A stretch of DNA of 40,840 nucleotides. Source: Methylobacillus glycogenes JCM 2850 (lineage in GTDB: Bacteria > Pseudomonadota > Gammaproteobacteria > Burkholderiales > Methylophilaceae). Below, one piece after another: positions 9,198-20,529 of the stretch. The notes beneath the pieces are model-generated. The model searched no databases. It was not told the origin of the DNA and saw only the letters and a list, made by a program, of their open reading frames with translations. Position 1 is the first letter of the stretch. Each line of letters begins with the position of its first letter. The stretch lies in the NCBI RefSeq assembly GCF_000617925.1, contig NZ_BAMT01000017.1, forward strand, positions 1 to 40,840, in the 5' to 3' direction. A program made the translations under genes and the position numbers.

Positions 9198-10082
9198 TCA
9201 GAGATAGGTGCTCGCCAGCACACCCGCAAACACCACCGCCCCCAGCCAATTATTGTGCAAAAAAGCCTGGAAACAGGGGCCACGTTCACGCTGCCGGATC
9301 AGGCGGTAATGATAGATTGCCATCATGGCTGCAAGCCCTAGACCTGCGAAATATGGCCAGCGCTGTTGCAGGCTAAACCCCACCCAGGCCATCAAGCCCA
9401 GGAACATGGCATAGCAGAGCATGATAGCAATAACATCCCAACGGCCAAAGAATATCGCCGATGAGCGTATGCCTATTTTCAGGTCATCTTCCCTATCCAC
9501 CATCGCGTACTCGGTATCGTAAGCCATGGCCCAGAATACATTGGCCAGCAACATTACCCATGCCTCCAGCGGGATACTGCCCTGCACAGCCGCAAACGCC
9601 ATGGGTATGCCAAAGCCAAAGGCGATACCCAGATAGGCTTGCGGTATAGCCAGGAAGCGCTTGGTCAACGGATAACTCGCTGCCAGGAATAATGCAGGGA
9701 ATGAAAGCATGACCACCAGCATGGGTAGCAGCAAGACTAGCCCGAAGGCGAGCAAACTAAGACTTGCCGCCAGCAGGATCGCCTCTTTAACGCTGGCATC
9801 TCCACTGACCAATGGCCGCTGTTTAGTTCGTGCCACATGGCCATCAAAATTACGGTCGGCAAGGTCATTCATGACACAACCAGCAGAGCGCATCAGTACA
9901 GTGCCCGCGATAAACACGGTCAGCGCCAAACCTCCAGGGTACCCATCGCCCGCCAACCATAACGCCCATAACGTGGGCCACAGTAGCAGCAGGATGCCAA
10001 TAGGCTTATCCAGGCGCGTCAAGCGTACATAGGCATTCAACTTGTGATGCAAACCTGTGTTAGATGGCTGGCTAGTGTTCAT
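9198..10082 (-). CDS. ubiA: 4-hydroxybenzoate polyprenyltransferase
   Basis: UbiA attaches the polyprenyl chain to 4-hydroxybenzoate in ubiquinone synthesis, in the inner membrane. Both prenyl-diphosphate/Mg-binding motifs are visible: NDLADRNFD (residues 72-80) and YAMVDREDD (second motif). About eight hydrophobic helices span the rest. The ATG at 10082 starts [10 protein letters not shown] and overlaps the ubiC stop as ATGA; an open frame continues upstream inside ubiC but has no family match. The length is 294 residues. The overlap with ubiC indicates translational coupling of two successive steps. Confidence 0.96.
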   Translation of the reverse strand: MNTSQPSNTGLHHKLNAYVRLTRLDKPIGILLLLWPTLWALWLAGDGYPGGLALTVFIAGTVLMRSAGCVMNDLADRNFDGHVARTKQRPLVSGDASVKEAILLAASLSLLAFGLVLLLPMLVVMLSFPALFLAASYPLTKRFLAIPQAYLGIAFGFGIPMAFAAVQGSIPLEAWVMLLANVFWAMAYDTEYAMVDREDDLKIGIRSSAIFFGRWDVIAIMLCYAMFLGLMAWVGFSLQQRWPYFAGLGLAAMMAIYHYRLIRQRERGPCFQAFLHNNWLGAVVFAGVLASTYL

Positions 10083-10642
10083 GGTGTTTGCTCTTGCAAT
10101 GCCAATACTGCAGGCAGGAATACTTCTGTCACCAGAATCGCCCTGCCCTGCAAACGAAATACCGAGCGCCTGGCCCACAACGGGCCTTGCGCAGCAGCTT
10201 GGCTGGCACCCACCAGCTTATAAAGAAAATGTCCGCTATAGAGCTTTTTGAACTGCAAGCGTGTACGGCAGGTACGCGGGTCAGCAAACAAGGTGCTACC
10301 CAGTGAGCGATTGCCCAAATTTGGCAACTGACGCCAGCCTCCAGCCAAGGCATTTACTGGCAATACACTATGTGCAAACACCACGGGTTGATCATCACAA
10401 TGCAGCAGCACATCCCGCAACAAGGCGGCTCGCCGGGCAGGCAATCTCAGTAAGCTGGTTTCGCTAAGCCTGCTGGGCTGGCGCTTTTGAGAAATGGCAT
10501 GCACCCTGAATTGCTGACTGTGTTGTTGCAAACGTTTGGTCAAGGAACCTGGACTGAGCAGCCAAGGCTTGAATGCCGCACTACCCAGAGGGCGGCGTAG
10601 CCAGCGATCACGCGTAGGCGCAAGAAATGCAGAAATTTTCAC
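10079..10642 (-). CDS. ubiC: chorismate--pyruvate lyase
   Basis: UbiC removes pyruvate from chorismate to give 4-hydroxybenzoate, the substrate of UbiA encoded next. The 187-residue product is a small basic protein matching the UbiC fold region ([20 protein letters not shown], then the VFAHSVLP and [11 protein letters not shown] segments). The family is divergent, so the call rests partly on the neighbouring ubiA. It begins 12 bases after the recG stop, and its stop overlaps the ubiA start. It is intact. Confidence 0.93.
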   Translation of the reverse strand: MKISAFLAPTRDRWLRRPLGSAAFKPWLLSPGSLTKRLQQHSQQFRVHAISQKRQPSRLSETSLLRLPARRAALLRDVLLHCDDQPVVFAHSVLPVNALAGGWRQLPNLGNRSLGSTLFADPRTCRTRLQFKKLYSGHFLYKLVGASQAAAQGPLWARRSVFRLQGRAILVTEVFLPAVLALQEQTP

Positions 10643-10654
10643 CCGGCGATTATC

Positions 10655-12748
<2,094 letters not shown>

Positions 12749-12790
12749 GTCTACTTCCGGTTCAGCGGTATCAGCTTAAGGCGTATGCGT

Positions 12791-13177
12791 TTAAGCACCA
12801 ATCTCCAAAACGCCATCCGCTTCCACCAGCGCATTTCTTGGCAGTTGTGCCACGCCTACGGCAGCACGTGCAGGGTAAGGCTGAGTGAAGTATTCGGCCA
12901 TGATGGTGTTGACCAGGGCAAAGTGCGAAAGATCGGTGAGGAAGATGTTGAGCTTGACCACATCGGCGAGCGAGCCACCAGCAGCCTCTGCCACCGCCTT
13001 GAGGTTTTTGAACACGCGGTGCACCTGCGCCTCTATGCCATCCACCATTTCCATGCTGGCAGGGTCCAGACCAATCTGGCCGGATAGGTAAACCGTGCTG
13101 CCATTGACTTTGACCGCCTGGGAATAGGTGCCGATTGCCTGCGGTGCGCCGTCGGTATGGATGATTTGCTTGGCCAT
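12791..13177 (-). CDS. ridA: RidA family enamine/imine deaminase
   Basis: RidA hydrolyses reactive 2-aminoacrylate and related enamines formed by PLP enzymes. The 128-residue protein shows [20 protein letters not shown], the conserved Arg in the [17 protein letters not shown] segment, and the terminal VE-A-V-like end. An AGGAG lies just before the ATG. Placement between spoT and recG on the same strand is a common betaproteobacterial arrangement. It is intact. Confidence 0.95.
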   Translation of the reverse strand: MAKQIIHTDGAPQAIGTYSQAVKVNGSTVYLSGQIGLDPASMEMVDGIEAQVHRVFKNLKAVAEAAGGSLADVVKLNIFLTDLSHFALVNTIMAEYFTQPYPARAAVGVAQLPRNALVEADGVLEIGA

Positions 13178-13236
13178 CTGTCTCTCCTGAATGTTTTTTG
13201 TGTTTGAAGTTTAAATTGATGAATGCTTAGGCCAGG

Positions 13237-15452
13237 CTACTGCACACGCTGTTCATTGCCAGCCCCCTTGACGCGGTTGATACGCACCACGTCGGGAATT
13301 TTGCGCAGGCGGCGCATCAGCTCGGCCAGGTGCACGCGGTTTTCCACTTGCACCGTGAAATTCATATTGGTGTAGGTGCTGTTATCGGCTTCTTCCATGC
13401 TGACATTATCGATATTCGATTCTGCCTCGGCGATGGTGGAGGCAATCTTGGCCAGCATGCCACGACGGTTGGCAACCACCAGCTTGAGGCTGACCTTGTA
13501 TAGCCTGTGGCCTTGCGGGTCCCATTCCACATCCAGCCACTTGTCAGGGTCCAGGCGGAACTTGCGTATCGCCGGGCAATCATGGGTGTGGATGACCAGG
13601 CCTTTGTCCTTGTTGATAAAGCCAAGGATGGGGTCGCCAGGGATGGGACGGCAGCACTGGGCAAACTGCACCGCCATGCCTTCCGAGCCACGGATGGTAA
13701 TGGTATCCAGCACCTTGGAAGGCAGCTTGGGCGCGCCTCCTTCCTGCTGCCCTGCCTGCGCCATGAGCTGATGGGCCACCATGACGTTGAGACGTTTGCC
13801 CAAACCGACATCGGCCAGGATTTCATCCTTGCTCTTGGCACCATAGTCTCGTACCAAACGCTGCCAGGCATTGTCATCTATGGTGGATGGGTTGGCATGC
13901 AGCGCGCGCAGTGCCTGGTTGAGCATACGTTCACCCAGCAGGGCCGATTCAGTAGACTGCATAGATTTCAGATAATGGCGGATATGCGCACGCGCCTTGC
14001 CGGTCAGCACATAGTTAAGCCAGGCAGGATTAGGGTGGGCATGGGCCGCAGTGATGATCTCTACATGGTCGCCGTTGTGCAGCTCGGTGCGCAATGGCGC
14101 CAACTCCTGATTAATCTTCACCGCCACACAGCGATTGCCGATGTCGGTATGCACCGCATAGGCAAAATCGACAGCCGTGGCGCCCTTGGGCAAGGCCATG
14201 ATGGTGCCCTTGGGCGTGAATACATAGACCTCATCGGGGAAGAGATCCACTTTGAAGTGTTCAAGGAATTCCAGTGAATCACTGCTCTCGCTTTGGATAT
14301 CCAGCAGGCGTTGCAGCCACTGATGGGTTTGTTGCTGCAAGGCTGTCAGATGCGCATCGGTGGTCTTGTACAACCAGTGCGCGGCCACGCCAGCATCGGC
14401 AATATTGTGCATCTCGCGGCTGCGTATCTGCACTTCTATCGGCGTGCCAAACGGGCCAAACAAAGTGGTATGCAATGACTGATAGCCATTAGCCTTAGGG
14501 ATGGCGATATAGTCCTTGAACTTGCCAGGGATGGGCTTGTACAGCCCATGCAGCAAGCCCAGAGTGTGATAACAGGTAGGCAGATCGCGCACCACGACGC
14601 GGAAGCCATAGATATCGTAAATCTGCGAAAACGTCACGGTCTTGCCGGTCATTTTCTTGTAAATGCTGTAGAGATGCTTCTCGCGCCCGGTTACCTCAGC
14701 GTCTATATGCTGGTCTTTCAAGCGCTGACGTATGGAGTCGAGTATCTTGCCCACCACTTCCTTGCGGTTGCCACGTGCAGCCATCACCGCCTTGGAAATG
14801 ACGCGGTAGCGCATGGGGTAGAGATACTTGAAGCTCAGGTCTTCCAGTGTTTGGTAAATTTCATTGAGGCCCAGACGGTTGGCAATCGGCGCATAGATGT
14901 CCAGGGTCTCCCTGGCAATGCGCTTCTGCTTTTCCGGCTTCATGACATCCAACGTGCTCATGTTGTGCAGGCGGTCGGCCAGCTTGACCAGAATGACGCG
15001 CACATCCTGCGACATCGCCAGCAACATCTTGCGGAAGTTTTCTGCCTGCGCCTGGGTGGCGCTCTGGAACTCGATTTTATCCAGCTTGGACAAACCATCG
15101 ACCAGCTCGGCCACTTGTTTGCCAAACTGCTCGCTAATCTCTTGCTTGGTAACGCCAGTATCCTCGACCACGTCATGCAGCAAGGCCGCGATCAGGGTGG
15201 GAGGATCTAAATGTAGTTCTGCGAGTATGCCGGCGACGCTGACCGGATGAATGACGTAGGGTTCGCCACTACGGCGAATCTGGCCTCGTGGGCCGCGGCA
15301 CTGAAGCGGTAGGCCGCCCAGATGGAGTCTATATCGTCCTGCTTAAGGTATTCGCGCAGGCGCAGGGTAAGCTGAGATTCTTCACTGTCTGCGGGCAGCA
15401 AAGGCGCGGGTACTGCAATTTCTGCTGGTCGTTTGGCTGTGGTCTTGGACAT
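13237..15452 (-). CDS. spoT: bifunctional (p)ppGpp synthetase/hydrolase (frameshifted)
   Basis: SpoT makes and degrades the stringent alarmone (p)ppGpp. The hydrolase HD motif (LLHDVVEDTGV) and the intact HD-domain residues are present. The synthetase domain (GYQSLHTTLFGPFG), a TGS domain (VFTPKGTIMALPKGATAVDFAY) and a C-terminal ACT domain follow. The first 56 residues lie in another frame: AAYRFSAAAHE should continue GQIRRSGEPYVIHPVSVAG, and one G is missing at about 15284 (GGG read as GG). The repaired protein is about 738 residues. The gene sits after gmk-rpoZ, the usual order. Loss of hydrolase function would be toxic with an active synthetase, so sequencing error is the likely cause. 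Confidence 0.94.
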
Positions 15453-15490
15453 AGATTTCTGAATAAGGACTCAACACAAAGGATGCGCCA

Positions 15491-15522
15491 TACCGAGCGT
15501 CATGCTGCACATGACCCCGGTA
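15491..15522 (-). other. extended imperfect hairpin between rpoZ and spoT
   Basis: TACCG pairs with CGGTA and GTCATG with CATGAC around a five-base loop, giving about 11 pairs with a small internal bulge. No T-run follows on the minus strand, so it is not an obvious terminator. It may be an mRNA processing or stability element that separates rpoZ and spoT expression. Confidence 0.4.
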
Positions 15523-15547
15523 TCACCAGCAACAGCTAGATGGCGGC

Positions 15548-15760
15548 TTAGGCTTGTCCGCGATTAAGTACTTCCAGACCTACCTTGCTGGCAGCGATTT
15601 CACGCAAGGCCAAAACAGTGGGCTTGTCCTTGTGACCGTGCACATTCACCAGAGGTTCGGAGCCGTTGGCAAGCTGACGCGCACGATACGCGGCCACCAG
15701 GGTCAACTGGAAACGGTTAGGGATTTTTTCCAAGCAGTCATCTACGGTAATACGGGCCAT
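15548..15760 (-). CDS. rpoZ: RNA polymerase omega subunit
   Basis: Omega helps assemble RNA polymerase and forms part of one ppGpp-binding site. The 70-residue protein begins [19 protein letters not shown] and contains the [13 protein letters not shown] segment, both diagnostic. An AGGAG lies before the ATG. It follows gmk by 44 bases and precedes spoT, the standard order that links alarmone synthesis and its target. Confidence 0.97.
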   Translation of the reverse strand: MARITVDDCLEKIPNRFQLTLVAAYRARQLANGSEPLVNVHGHKDKPTVLALREIAASKVGLEVLNRGQA

Positions 15761-15804
15761 GTTATGAATTTCTCCTGAAATATGGGGATGCGGCCAGGGT
15801 TTTG

Positions 15805-16413
15805 CTAGAGCAGGTTTTGCACCACGTCCTGATGACGGGCCAGTTGCTTGTCGCGCCTTAATCTCTGGCTGCGTATGATTGCGCGCAGGTCTTCCAGCGC
15901 ATGTTCAAATCTGTCGTTGATTGTAACATAGTCAAACTCGGCAACGTGGCTCATCTCCTCGCGCGCCGCTGCCAGCCTGCGCTTAATCACCTCGGCACTA
16001 TCCTGGCCTCTATTGTTGAGGCGCTGCTCCAGCGCCTCTATGGAAGGCGGCAGAATAAAGATGCTTATAGCGTCTTGATATTGCTGGCGCACCTGTTGCG
16101 CGCCTTGCCAGTCAATTTCCAGTATCAGGTCCAAACCTTGTTGCAACACTGCATCTACCGTGGAACCTGAAGTGCCGTAATAGCCCCCATGCACCTGGGC
16201 GCTTTCAAGAAAATCGCCATGGCCCAGCATCTCAACAAACTTCGCCTCAGGCACAAAGTAGTAGTGCACCCCTTCGATCTCGCCTGGACGCGGTTGACGC
16301 GTGGTATGCGAAACCGAAAGCTTGAGGTGTTCGTCACCGTCCAGCAATGCGCCCACCAGCGAGGTTTTGCCTGCACCTGAGGGGGCGGTGATGATAAAAA
16401 GATTGCCTTTCAT
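15805..16413 (-). CDS. gmk: guanylate kinase
   Basis: Gmk phosphorylates GMP to GDP, feeding GTP and hence (p)ppGpp pools. The 202-residue product has the P-loop APSGAGKTS (residues 10-18), the GMP-binding [19 protein letters not shown] segment and the lid region [14 protein letters not shown]. Length and motifs are typical. It is usually next to yicC in proteobacteria, but here a DUF475-type gene lies between them. It is intact. Confidence 0.97.
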   Translation of the reverse strand: MKGNLFIITAPSGAGKTSLVGALLDGDEHLKLSVSHTTRQPRPGEIEGVHYYFVPEAKFVEMLGHGDFLESAQVHGGYYGTSGSTVDAVLQQGLDLILEIDWQGAQQVRQQYQDAISIFILPPSIEALEQRLNNRGQDSAEVIKRRLAAAREEMSHVAEFDYVTINDRFEHALEDLRAIIRSQRLRRDKQLARHQDVVQNLL

Positions 16414-16469
16414 GACTATATTTTCCGTCGTAGTGTTGGTCTTAAAGCTTCTCGAATCAGCGCGGCGGC

Positions 16470-17510
16470 TTAATGCGCCAGTCTGCGCTTGTAAAGAATG
16501 GATGACAACAAAGCGGCCATGATGAAGACCACCCCTATCAAGCCAGTGATAACTTCCGGCACGTGCTGATAGATGGAGTAGAACATCACCAGACCCAGCA
16601 CCCCTATGGCGTAATGTGCGCCATGTTCAAGATAGACATAATTATCCAGCGTGCCCTTGTACACCATGCGCACGGTCAGTGACCGCACAAACATGGCACC
16701 TATGGTCAGGCCCAGCATAATAATCACCACATCGCGGGTGATGGCAAACGCACCTATCACACCGTCAAATGAGAACGAGGCATCAAGAATTTCCAGATAG
16801 AGGAAACCCATGGCGCCATTGCGCTTGGCAGTCTTGGCAATGGCATCGCCCTCGGCCTGTGAGCTGAAGAAATTACCCAGGCTGTCTATCAGCACATACA
16901 GCACCACACCACAGAGTCCAGATAGCAGTATGGTCAAACGCTCTTCTTGCGAGATAGGCAGGAAATTCTGCAAGGCCAGCAAAATCAACAAAATCACGAC
17001 AATGCTGATGGATTCCATGCGCCCCAATCGACCCAGGCCCGCTTCCATACGTCCCAGCCAGTGCAGCTCCTTGTCAGAATCAAAGATAAAGCTGAGGAAC
17101 ACCAGAAACAGGAAAGAACCGCCAAATGCCGCAATCGCGGTATGACCATCATCCAGATAATCGGCATACAGCACAGGATTATTGATTGCCAGTTGCGCCA
17201 CCTCGATCAAACCCTGACCAGTGGCCACCGCCACCAGCAACAGCGGAAACACCAGCCGCACGCCAAACACCGCAATCAGAATGCCGACCGTGAGGAAGAT
17301 ATGCCGCCATTTTTCATCCATTTCCTTGAGGATGGAGGCATTGACCACGGCATTATCAAAAGACAGGCTCACCTCCATGATGCCAAGGATCAGCGCCACA
17401 CTCAGTGCAGGCCAAATGCCGTCTATGCTGTTTTTGAGCTCATAGCCCCAAAGACCAGCCAAAGCCAGACAAATAAAGGTGACAAGAATGGAATATCTGA
17501 AATCGCGCAT
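16470..17510 (-). CDS. DUF475 / TerC-like integral membrane protein
   Basis: The 346-residue protein has about nine predicted membrane helices. It carries two TerC-type acidic signatures, MEVSLSFDNAVVNA (near residue 46) and ILDASFSFDGVIGAF (about 217-231), each with an Asp inside a helix. TerC-family proteins are linked to metal handling, in particular manganese export, and to tellurite resistance. A role for DUF475 members is not firmly established, so I do not name a substrate. The gene sits between yicC and gmk on the same strand, with an inverted repeat just before it. Codon use looks like that of its neighbours. It is intact. Confidence 0.85.
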   Translation of the reverse strand: MRDFRYSILVTFICLALAGLWGYELKNSIDGIWPALSVALILGIMEVSLSFDNAVVNASILKEMDEKWRHIFLTVGILIAVFGVRLVFPLLLVAVATGQGLIEVAQLAINNPVLYADYLDDGHTAIAAFGGSFLFLVFLSFIFDSDKELHWLGRMEAGLGRLGRMESISIVVILLILLALQNFLPISQEERLTILLSGLCGVVLYVLIDSLGNFFSSQAEGDAIAKTAKRNGAMGFLYLEILDASFSFDGVIGAFAITRDVVIIMLGLTIGAMFVRSLTVRMVYKGTLDNYVYLEHGAHYAIGVLGLVMFYSIYQHVPEVITGLIGVVFIMAALLSSILYKRRLAH

Positions 17511-17529
17511 GAGGGTTTCCGCATGAAAT

Positions 17530-17558
17530 ACAGGCGCTGTGCATCTGCCAGCGCCTGT
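17530..17558 (-). other. 9-bp inverted repeat between yicC and the DUF475 gene
   Basis: ACAGGCGCT (17530-17538) and AGCGCCTGT (17550-17558) form a perfect 9-bp stem with an 11-base loop, 9 bases after the yicC stop on the minus strand. Only a weak T-stretch follows (ATTTC), so it may be a poor terminator or an mRNA-stabilising stem. Confidence 0.45.
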
Positions 17559-17566
17559 TGGTATGA

Positions 17567-18433
17567 CTACTCTATGTTCTGAATTTGTTCGCGCATCTGC
17601 TCTATCAGCAGCTTGAGCGCCATGGCGGCCTGAGACACTTCGGTGGAAACCGATTTTGAGCCCAGGGTATTGGCTTCGCGGTTAAGCTCCTGCATGAGGA
17701 AATCCAGTTGTTTGCCTGCCGGGCTGCCCGACTCCAGAATACGCTTGACCTCGGCTACGTGCGCCCCCAGTCGACTCAGCTCTTCATCCACGTCTATGCG
17801 TTGGGCAAAGATCACCAACTCCTGGCGCACACGCTCCTCATCCACGCCATTCAGCGCATCGCGCAGCTTGGTAGCCAAACGCTCCTGATACAACTGCATT
17901 TGGCTGGGCAGCAATGGCCTCACTTTGGCTACCTGGGCTTCAATCTCGGCCAGGCGTTCAAGAATGATCACTTTGAGCTTGTTACCTTCGCGCGCCCGCG
18001 CGTCTGTCATCTGTTGCAAGGCCTTGAGCAGGCTAGCCTGAATCGCTTGTGCCAAGGCCTCATGGTCTTGCGCATCACCCAGCATAACACCAGGCCAGCG
18101 CAGGATATCTGCCACACTGAGTGGACGGCTTTCAGGGAAATGCCTTTGTACGCTGACTGTCATTTGCGCCAACTGTTGCAGCACATGCTCATCGAGATGG
18201 GCTTGCCTGGTTTCGGCATGGCGCTGCGCTAGGCTGATACGGCACTCCACCTTGCCGCGCTTGAGGTGCGTGGTCATGAGTTCACGCACCAGGGGTTCAA
18301 AGCTGCGCACATTGTCATCCAGCTTGAGCTGCAGCTCGAGATAACGATGATTGACCGAGCGCAGTTCAAGTACCAGAACGCCGTTGGCCACCTCCTGCTC
18401 AAGGGAGGCATAACCCGTCATGCTGAAAATCAT
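17567..18433 (-). CDS. yicC: YicC family endoribonuclease
   Basis: YicC proteins are endoribonucleases involved in RNA decay, reported to act on the small RNA RyhB in E. coli. The 288-residue product starts MIFSMTGYASLE and has ELRSVNHRYLE, both family signatures. The C-terminal DUF1732 region includes LDFLMQELNREANTLGSKS and the end motif VSQAAMALKLLIEQMREQIQN. It is divergent from the kinase gene across 138 bases and is upstream of the DUF475 gene and gmk. It is intact. Confidence 0.94.
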   Translation of the reverse strand: MIFSMTGYASLEQEVANGVLVLELRSVNHRYLELQLKLDDNVRSFEPLVRELMTTHLKRGKVECRISLAQRHAETRQAHLDEHVLQQLAQMTVSVQRHFPESRPLSVADILRWPGVMLGDAQDHEALAQAIQASLLKALQQMTDARAREGNKLKVIILERLAEIEAQVAKVRPLLPSQMQLYQERLATKLRDALNGVDEERVRQELVIFAQRIDVDEELSRLGAHVAEVKRILESGSPAGKQLDFLMQELNREANTLGSKSVSTEVSQAAMALKLLIEQMREQIQNIE

Positions 18434-18571
18434 CTGAGAGCAAGTTCCTGATTAAATTTGGGCCCATGGTATCAAATCCGCGACGATTCATGACAGAATA
18501 AGCGACAAATAATCGCCGTCGTCCGTCATCAGAATCTGCCCAGACAACGGCTGACAGCACCGTCATCGCCC

Positions 18572-19516
18572 ATGCATGCAAACCAAAACAGCGCCCTGCC
18601 CCCAGGCTATCAGCTACAGGGGTATGAGATAAAAAAGCTTCTGAGCTCTGGTGGCTTCAGCTTTGTCTATATCGCCCGCGATCAGCAAGAACAAACCACG
18701 GTTGCCGTTAAGGAATACCTCCCCAACATCCTGGCTTTGCGCCAAAGTGGCGACCAGGTGCGAGTACCTACTAACGAAACCATGGCAGGGTTTCGCTTTG
18801 GCCTGAAATGCTTTTTTGAAGAAGGCCGCGCACTGGCCAATATCAATCACCCGAATATTGTGCGCGTGCTGAATTTCTTCCGTGCCAATGAAACGGTGTA
18901 TATGGTCATGCAGTATGAACGTGGCAAATCGCTGCAGGAATGCATACTGTCCAAGAATGAGCCCATGGCCGAGCCCAAGTTACGCAGCATCTTCAGCCAA
19001 CTGCTCAATGGCTTGCGTGAGGTACACGCACAGAAGTTGCTACATCTGGATATCAAACCCGCCAATATCTATATCCGCCGTGATGGCAGCCCGGTGCTGC
19101 TGGATTTTGGCTCTGCACGCATGGCGCTCTCTGAAGAAACCAGTCAATTACCCCCCAGCTATACCCCAGGCTTTGCCTCGCCGGAACAGTATCGCCACCA
19201 TAAGGAATTGGGCCCCTGGAGCGATGTCTACAGCGTAGGTGCCAGCATGTATGCCTGCTTGCTGCAGGCTTCTCCCCAGGCTGCGGACCAGCGCATGAAG
19301 AATGATCAACTCACTTCTGCCGTCAAATTGGGTAAAGGCATTTATTCTCCGCAACTACTCGCCGTGATCGATAGCTGCCTGGCGCTTGACCCCATGGACA
19401 GGCCACCCAGCGTGTTTGCATTGCAGAAATCCTTGATGGAAGAAGTCGATTACCCCACGAATGACGGCTGGTTCAATCGCATTGCTGCATTCTTGAATCA
19501 GGACATTATCAAATGA
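18572..19516 (+). CDS. soluble serine/threonine protein kinase
   Basis: This is a Hanks-type kinase of 314 residues. It shows the Gly-rich loop LLSSGGFSFVY (about 24-34), the ATP-anchoring Lys47 in VAVKEYLP, the catalytic HLDIKPAN with Asp160 and Asn165, DFG at 178-180, and the APE-like SPEQY. It is a non-RD kinase (HLD instead of HRD). There is no membrane segment and no extracellular sensor domain, so it acts in the cytosol. Only a short C-terminal tail follows the kinase fold. Its stop overlaps the PP2C start (ATGA), so kinase and phosphatase are coupled. Substrates are unknown. No clear Shine-Dalgarno is seen before the ATG. Confidence 0.93.
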   Translation: MHANQNSALPPGYQLQGYEIKKLLSSGGFSFVYIARDQQEQTTVAVKEYLPNILALRQSGDQVRVPTNETMAGFRFGLKCFFEEGRALANINHPNIVRVLNFFRANETVYMVMQYERGKSLQECILSKNEPMAEPKLRSIFSQLLNGLREVHAQKLLHLDIKPANIYIRRDGSPVLLDFGSARMALSEETSQLPPSYTPGFASPEQYRHHKELGPWSDVYSVGASMYACLLQASPQAADQRMKNDQLTSAVKLGKGIYSPQLLAVIDSCLALDPMDRPPSVFALQKSLMEEVDYPTNDGWFNRIAAFLNQDIIK

Positions 19517-20415
19517 GATTCACCATTCACCAGAATAGCCGTAATGGTGGCCGCCCCAGCAATCAGGATAGGGTGGCCTATTCTTATAGCAAGCAGAGTT
19601 TGCTCATGGTGTTGGCCGATGGCATGGGCGGATATCTGCACGGCGATGTCGCGGCGCAATTGGCAGTGAAAATGCTCACCGATGCCTTTCAGCGCAAGGC
19701 CCAGCCGCTGTTGGATGATGTGCAGGATTTTCTGCTGAGCGAGATCAACAAAATCCAGGATGCTATCCATCAGCTGGCACACAATCAGGGGCTGGAAGAA
19801 ACGCCGAAAACCACATTGGTGGTGGCAGTGCTGCAAAACAACCGCCTGGTCTGCGCCCATATCGGCGATTCGCGCCTCTACCATTTCCGTCAGCATCAAT
19901 GCATCTTCACCACCGAAGATCATTCGGTGGTACAGGCCCTGCTCAAGCAAGGCACCCTGGCACCCAATGATGTGGCCGCCCACCCTGATCGCAACAAGGT
20001 CTACAACTGTCTGGGCGGGGATATACCGCCCACCATAGATATCAGCCCTACGCGCAGATTGCACTCGGATGACACCATCATGCTTTGCAGCGATGGCCTG
20101 TGGTCTTATCTCAGCGCTGATCGCATGCTAGAAATACTGGATTCAGGTCGCGGCATGCCCCATTTCATCAACAGCATGCTGGATATTGCCGAGCAGCTCG
20201 GTGGCGCCCAGGGTGACAACCTCAGCGCCATAGGTGTGCAATGGGAAGACATACTGGATCAGGACTTGACCATTTCCGGCTTGGCCACGGCGCTGGATCA
20301 GGCACGCACCATCATCCAGCCGCTGCCAGATGAAGGCCTGAGTGAGCTGAGCCACGATGACATAGAGCGCGCAATTGCGGAGATCAATGTCGCCATACAG
20401 CGCAGCAAGCGTTAG
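19513..20415 (+). CDS. PP2C family protein phosphatase
   Basis: This Mg/Mn-dependent Ser/Thr phosphatase presumably reverses the upstream kinase. The 300-residue protein has all PP2C metal-binding signatures: SNQDRV, VLADGMGGY, HIGDSRLYHFR, MLCSDGLW and GAQGDNLSAIGV. The catalytic domain covers about residues 1-245. A C-terminal tail of about 55 residues carries predicted helices of unknown function. It is translationally coupled to the kinase (4-base overlap) and is followed by rph. It is intact. Confidence 0.95.
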   Translation: MRFTIHQNSRNGGRPSNQDRVAYSYSKQSLLMVLADGMGGYLHGDVAAQLAVKMLTDAFQRKAQPLLDDVQDFLLSEINKIQDAIHQLAHNQGLEETPKTTLVVAVLQNNRLVCAHIGDSRLYHFRQHQCIFTTEDHSVVQALLKQGTLAPNDVAAHPDRNKVYNCLGGDIPPTIDISPTRRLHSDDTIMLCSDGLWSYLSADRMLEILDSGRGMPHFINSMLDIAEQLGGAQGDNLSAIGVQWEDILDQDLTISGLATALDQARTIIQPLPDEGLSELSHDDIERAIAEINVAIQRSKR

Positions 20416-20417
20416 CA

Positions 20418-20467
20418 CAGGCTATCTCAGGCCCAGCATTGCCTGATTGCTGCGAAAAAATAGCCTG
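20418..20467 (+). other. nested inverted repeats between the PP2C gene and rph
   Basis: An outer 8-bp pair (CAGGCTAT, 20418-20425; ATAGCCTG, 20460-20467) encloses an inner 6-bp pair (TCAGGC, 20427-20432; GCCTGA, 20441-20446). No T-run follows on the plus strand. It starts 3 bases after the PP2C stop. It could be a structured 3' end or a leader element. A TATAAT at 20496-20501 just downstream may be the -10 of an rph promoter, although no good -35 is visible. Confidence 0.4.
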
Positions 20468-20529
20468 CTGAAATAGCGCCATGGACGGCTTGGCTTATAA
20501 TGTCCTCTTTGCAAAGTCCAGGAATTTCC

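Noticed and set aside
13507..15210. Long plus-strand open frames
   Set aside because: They mirror the spoT coding sequence and have no domain of their own.
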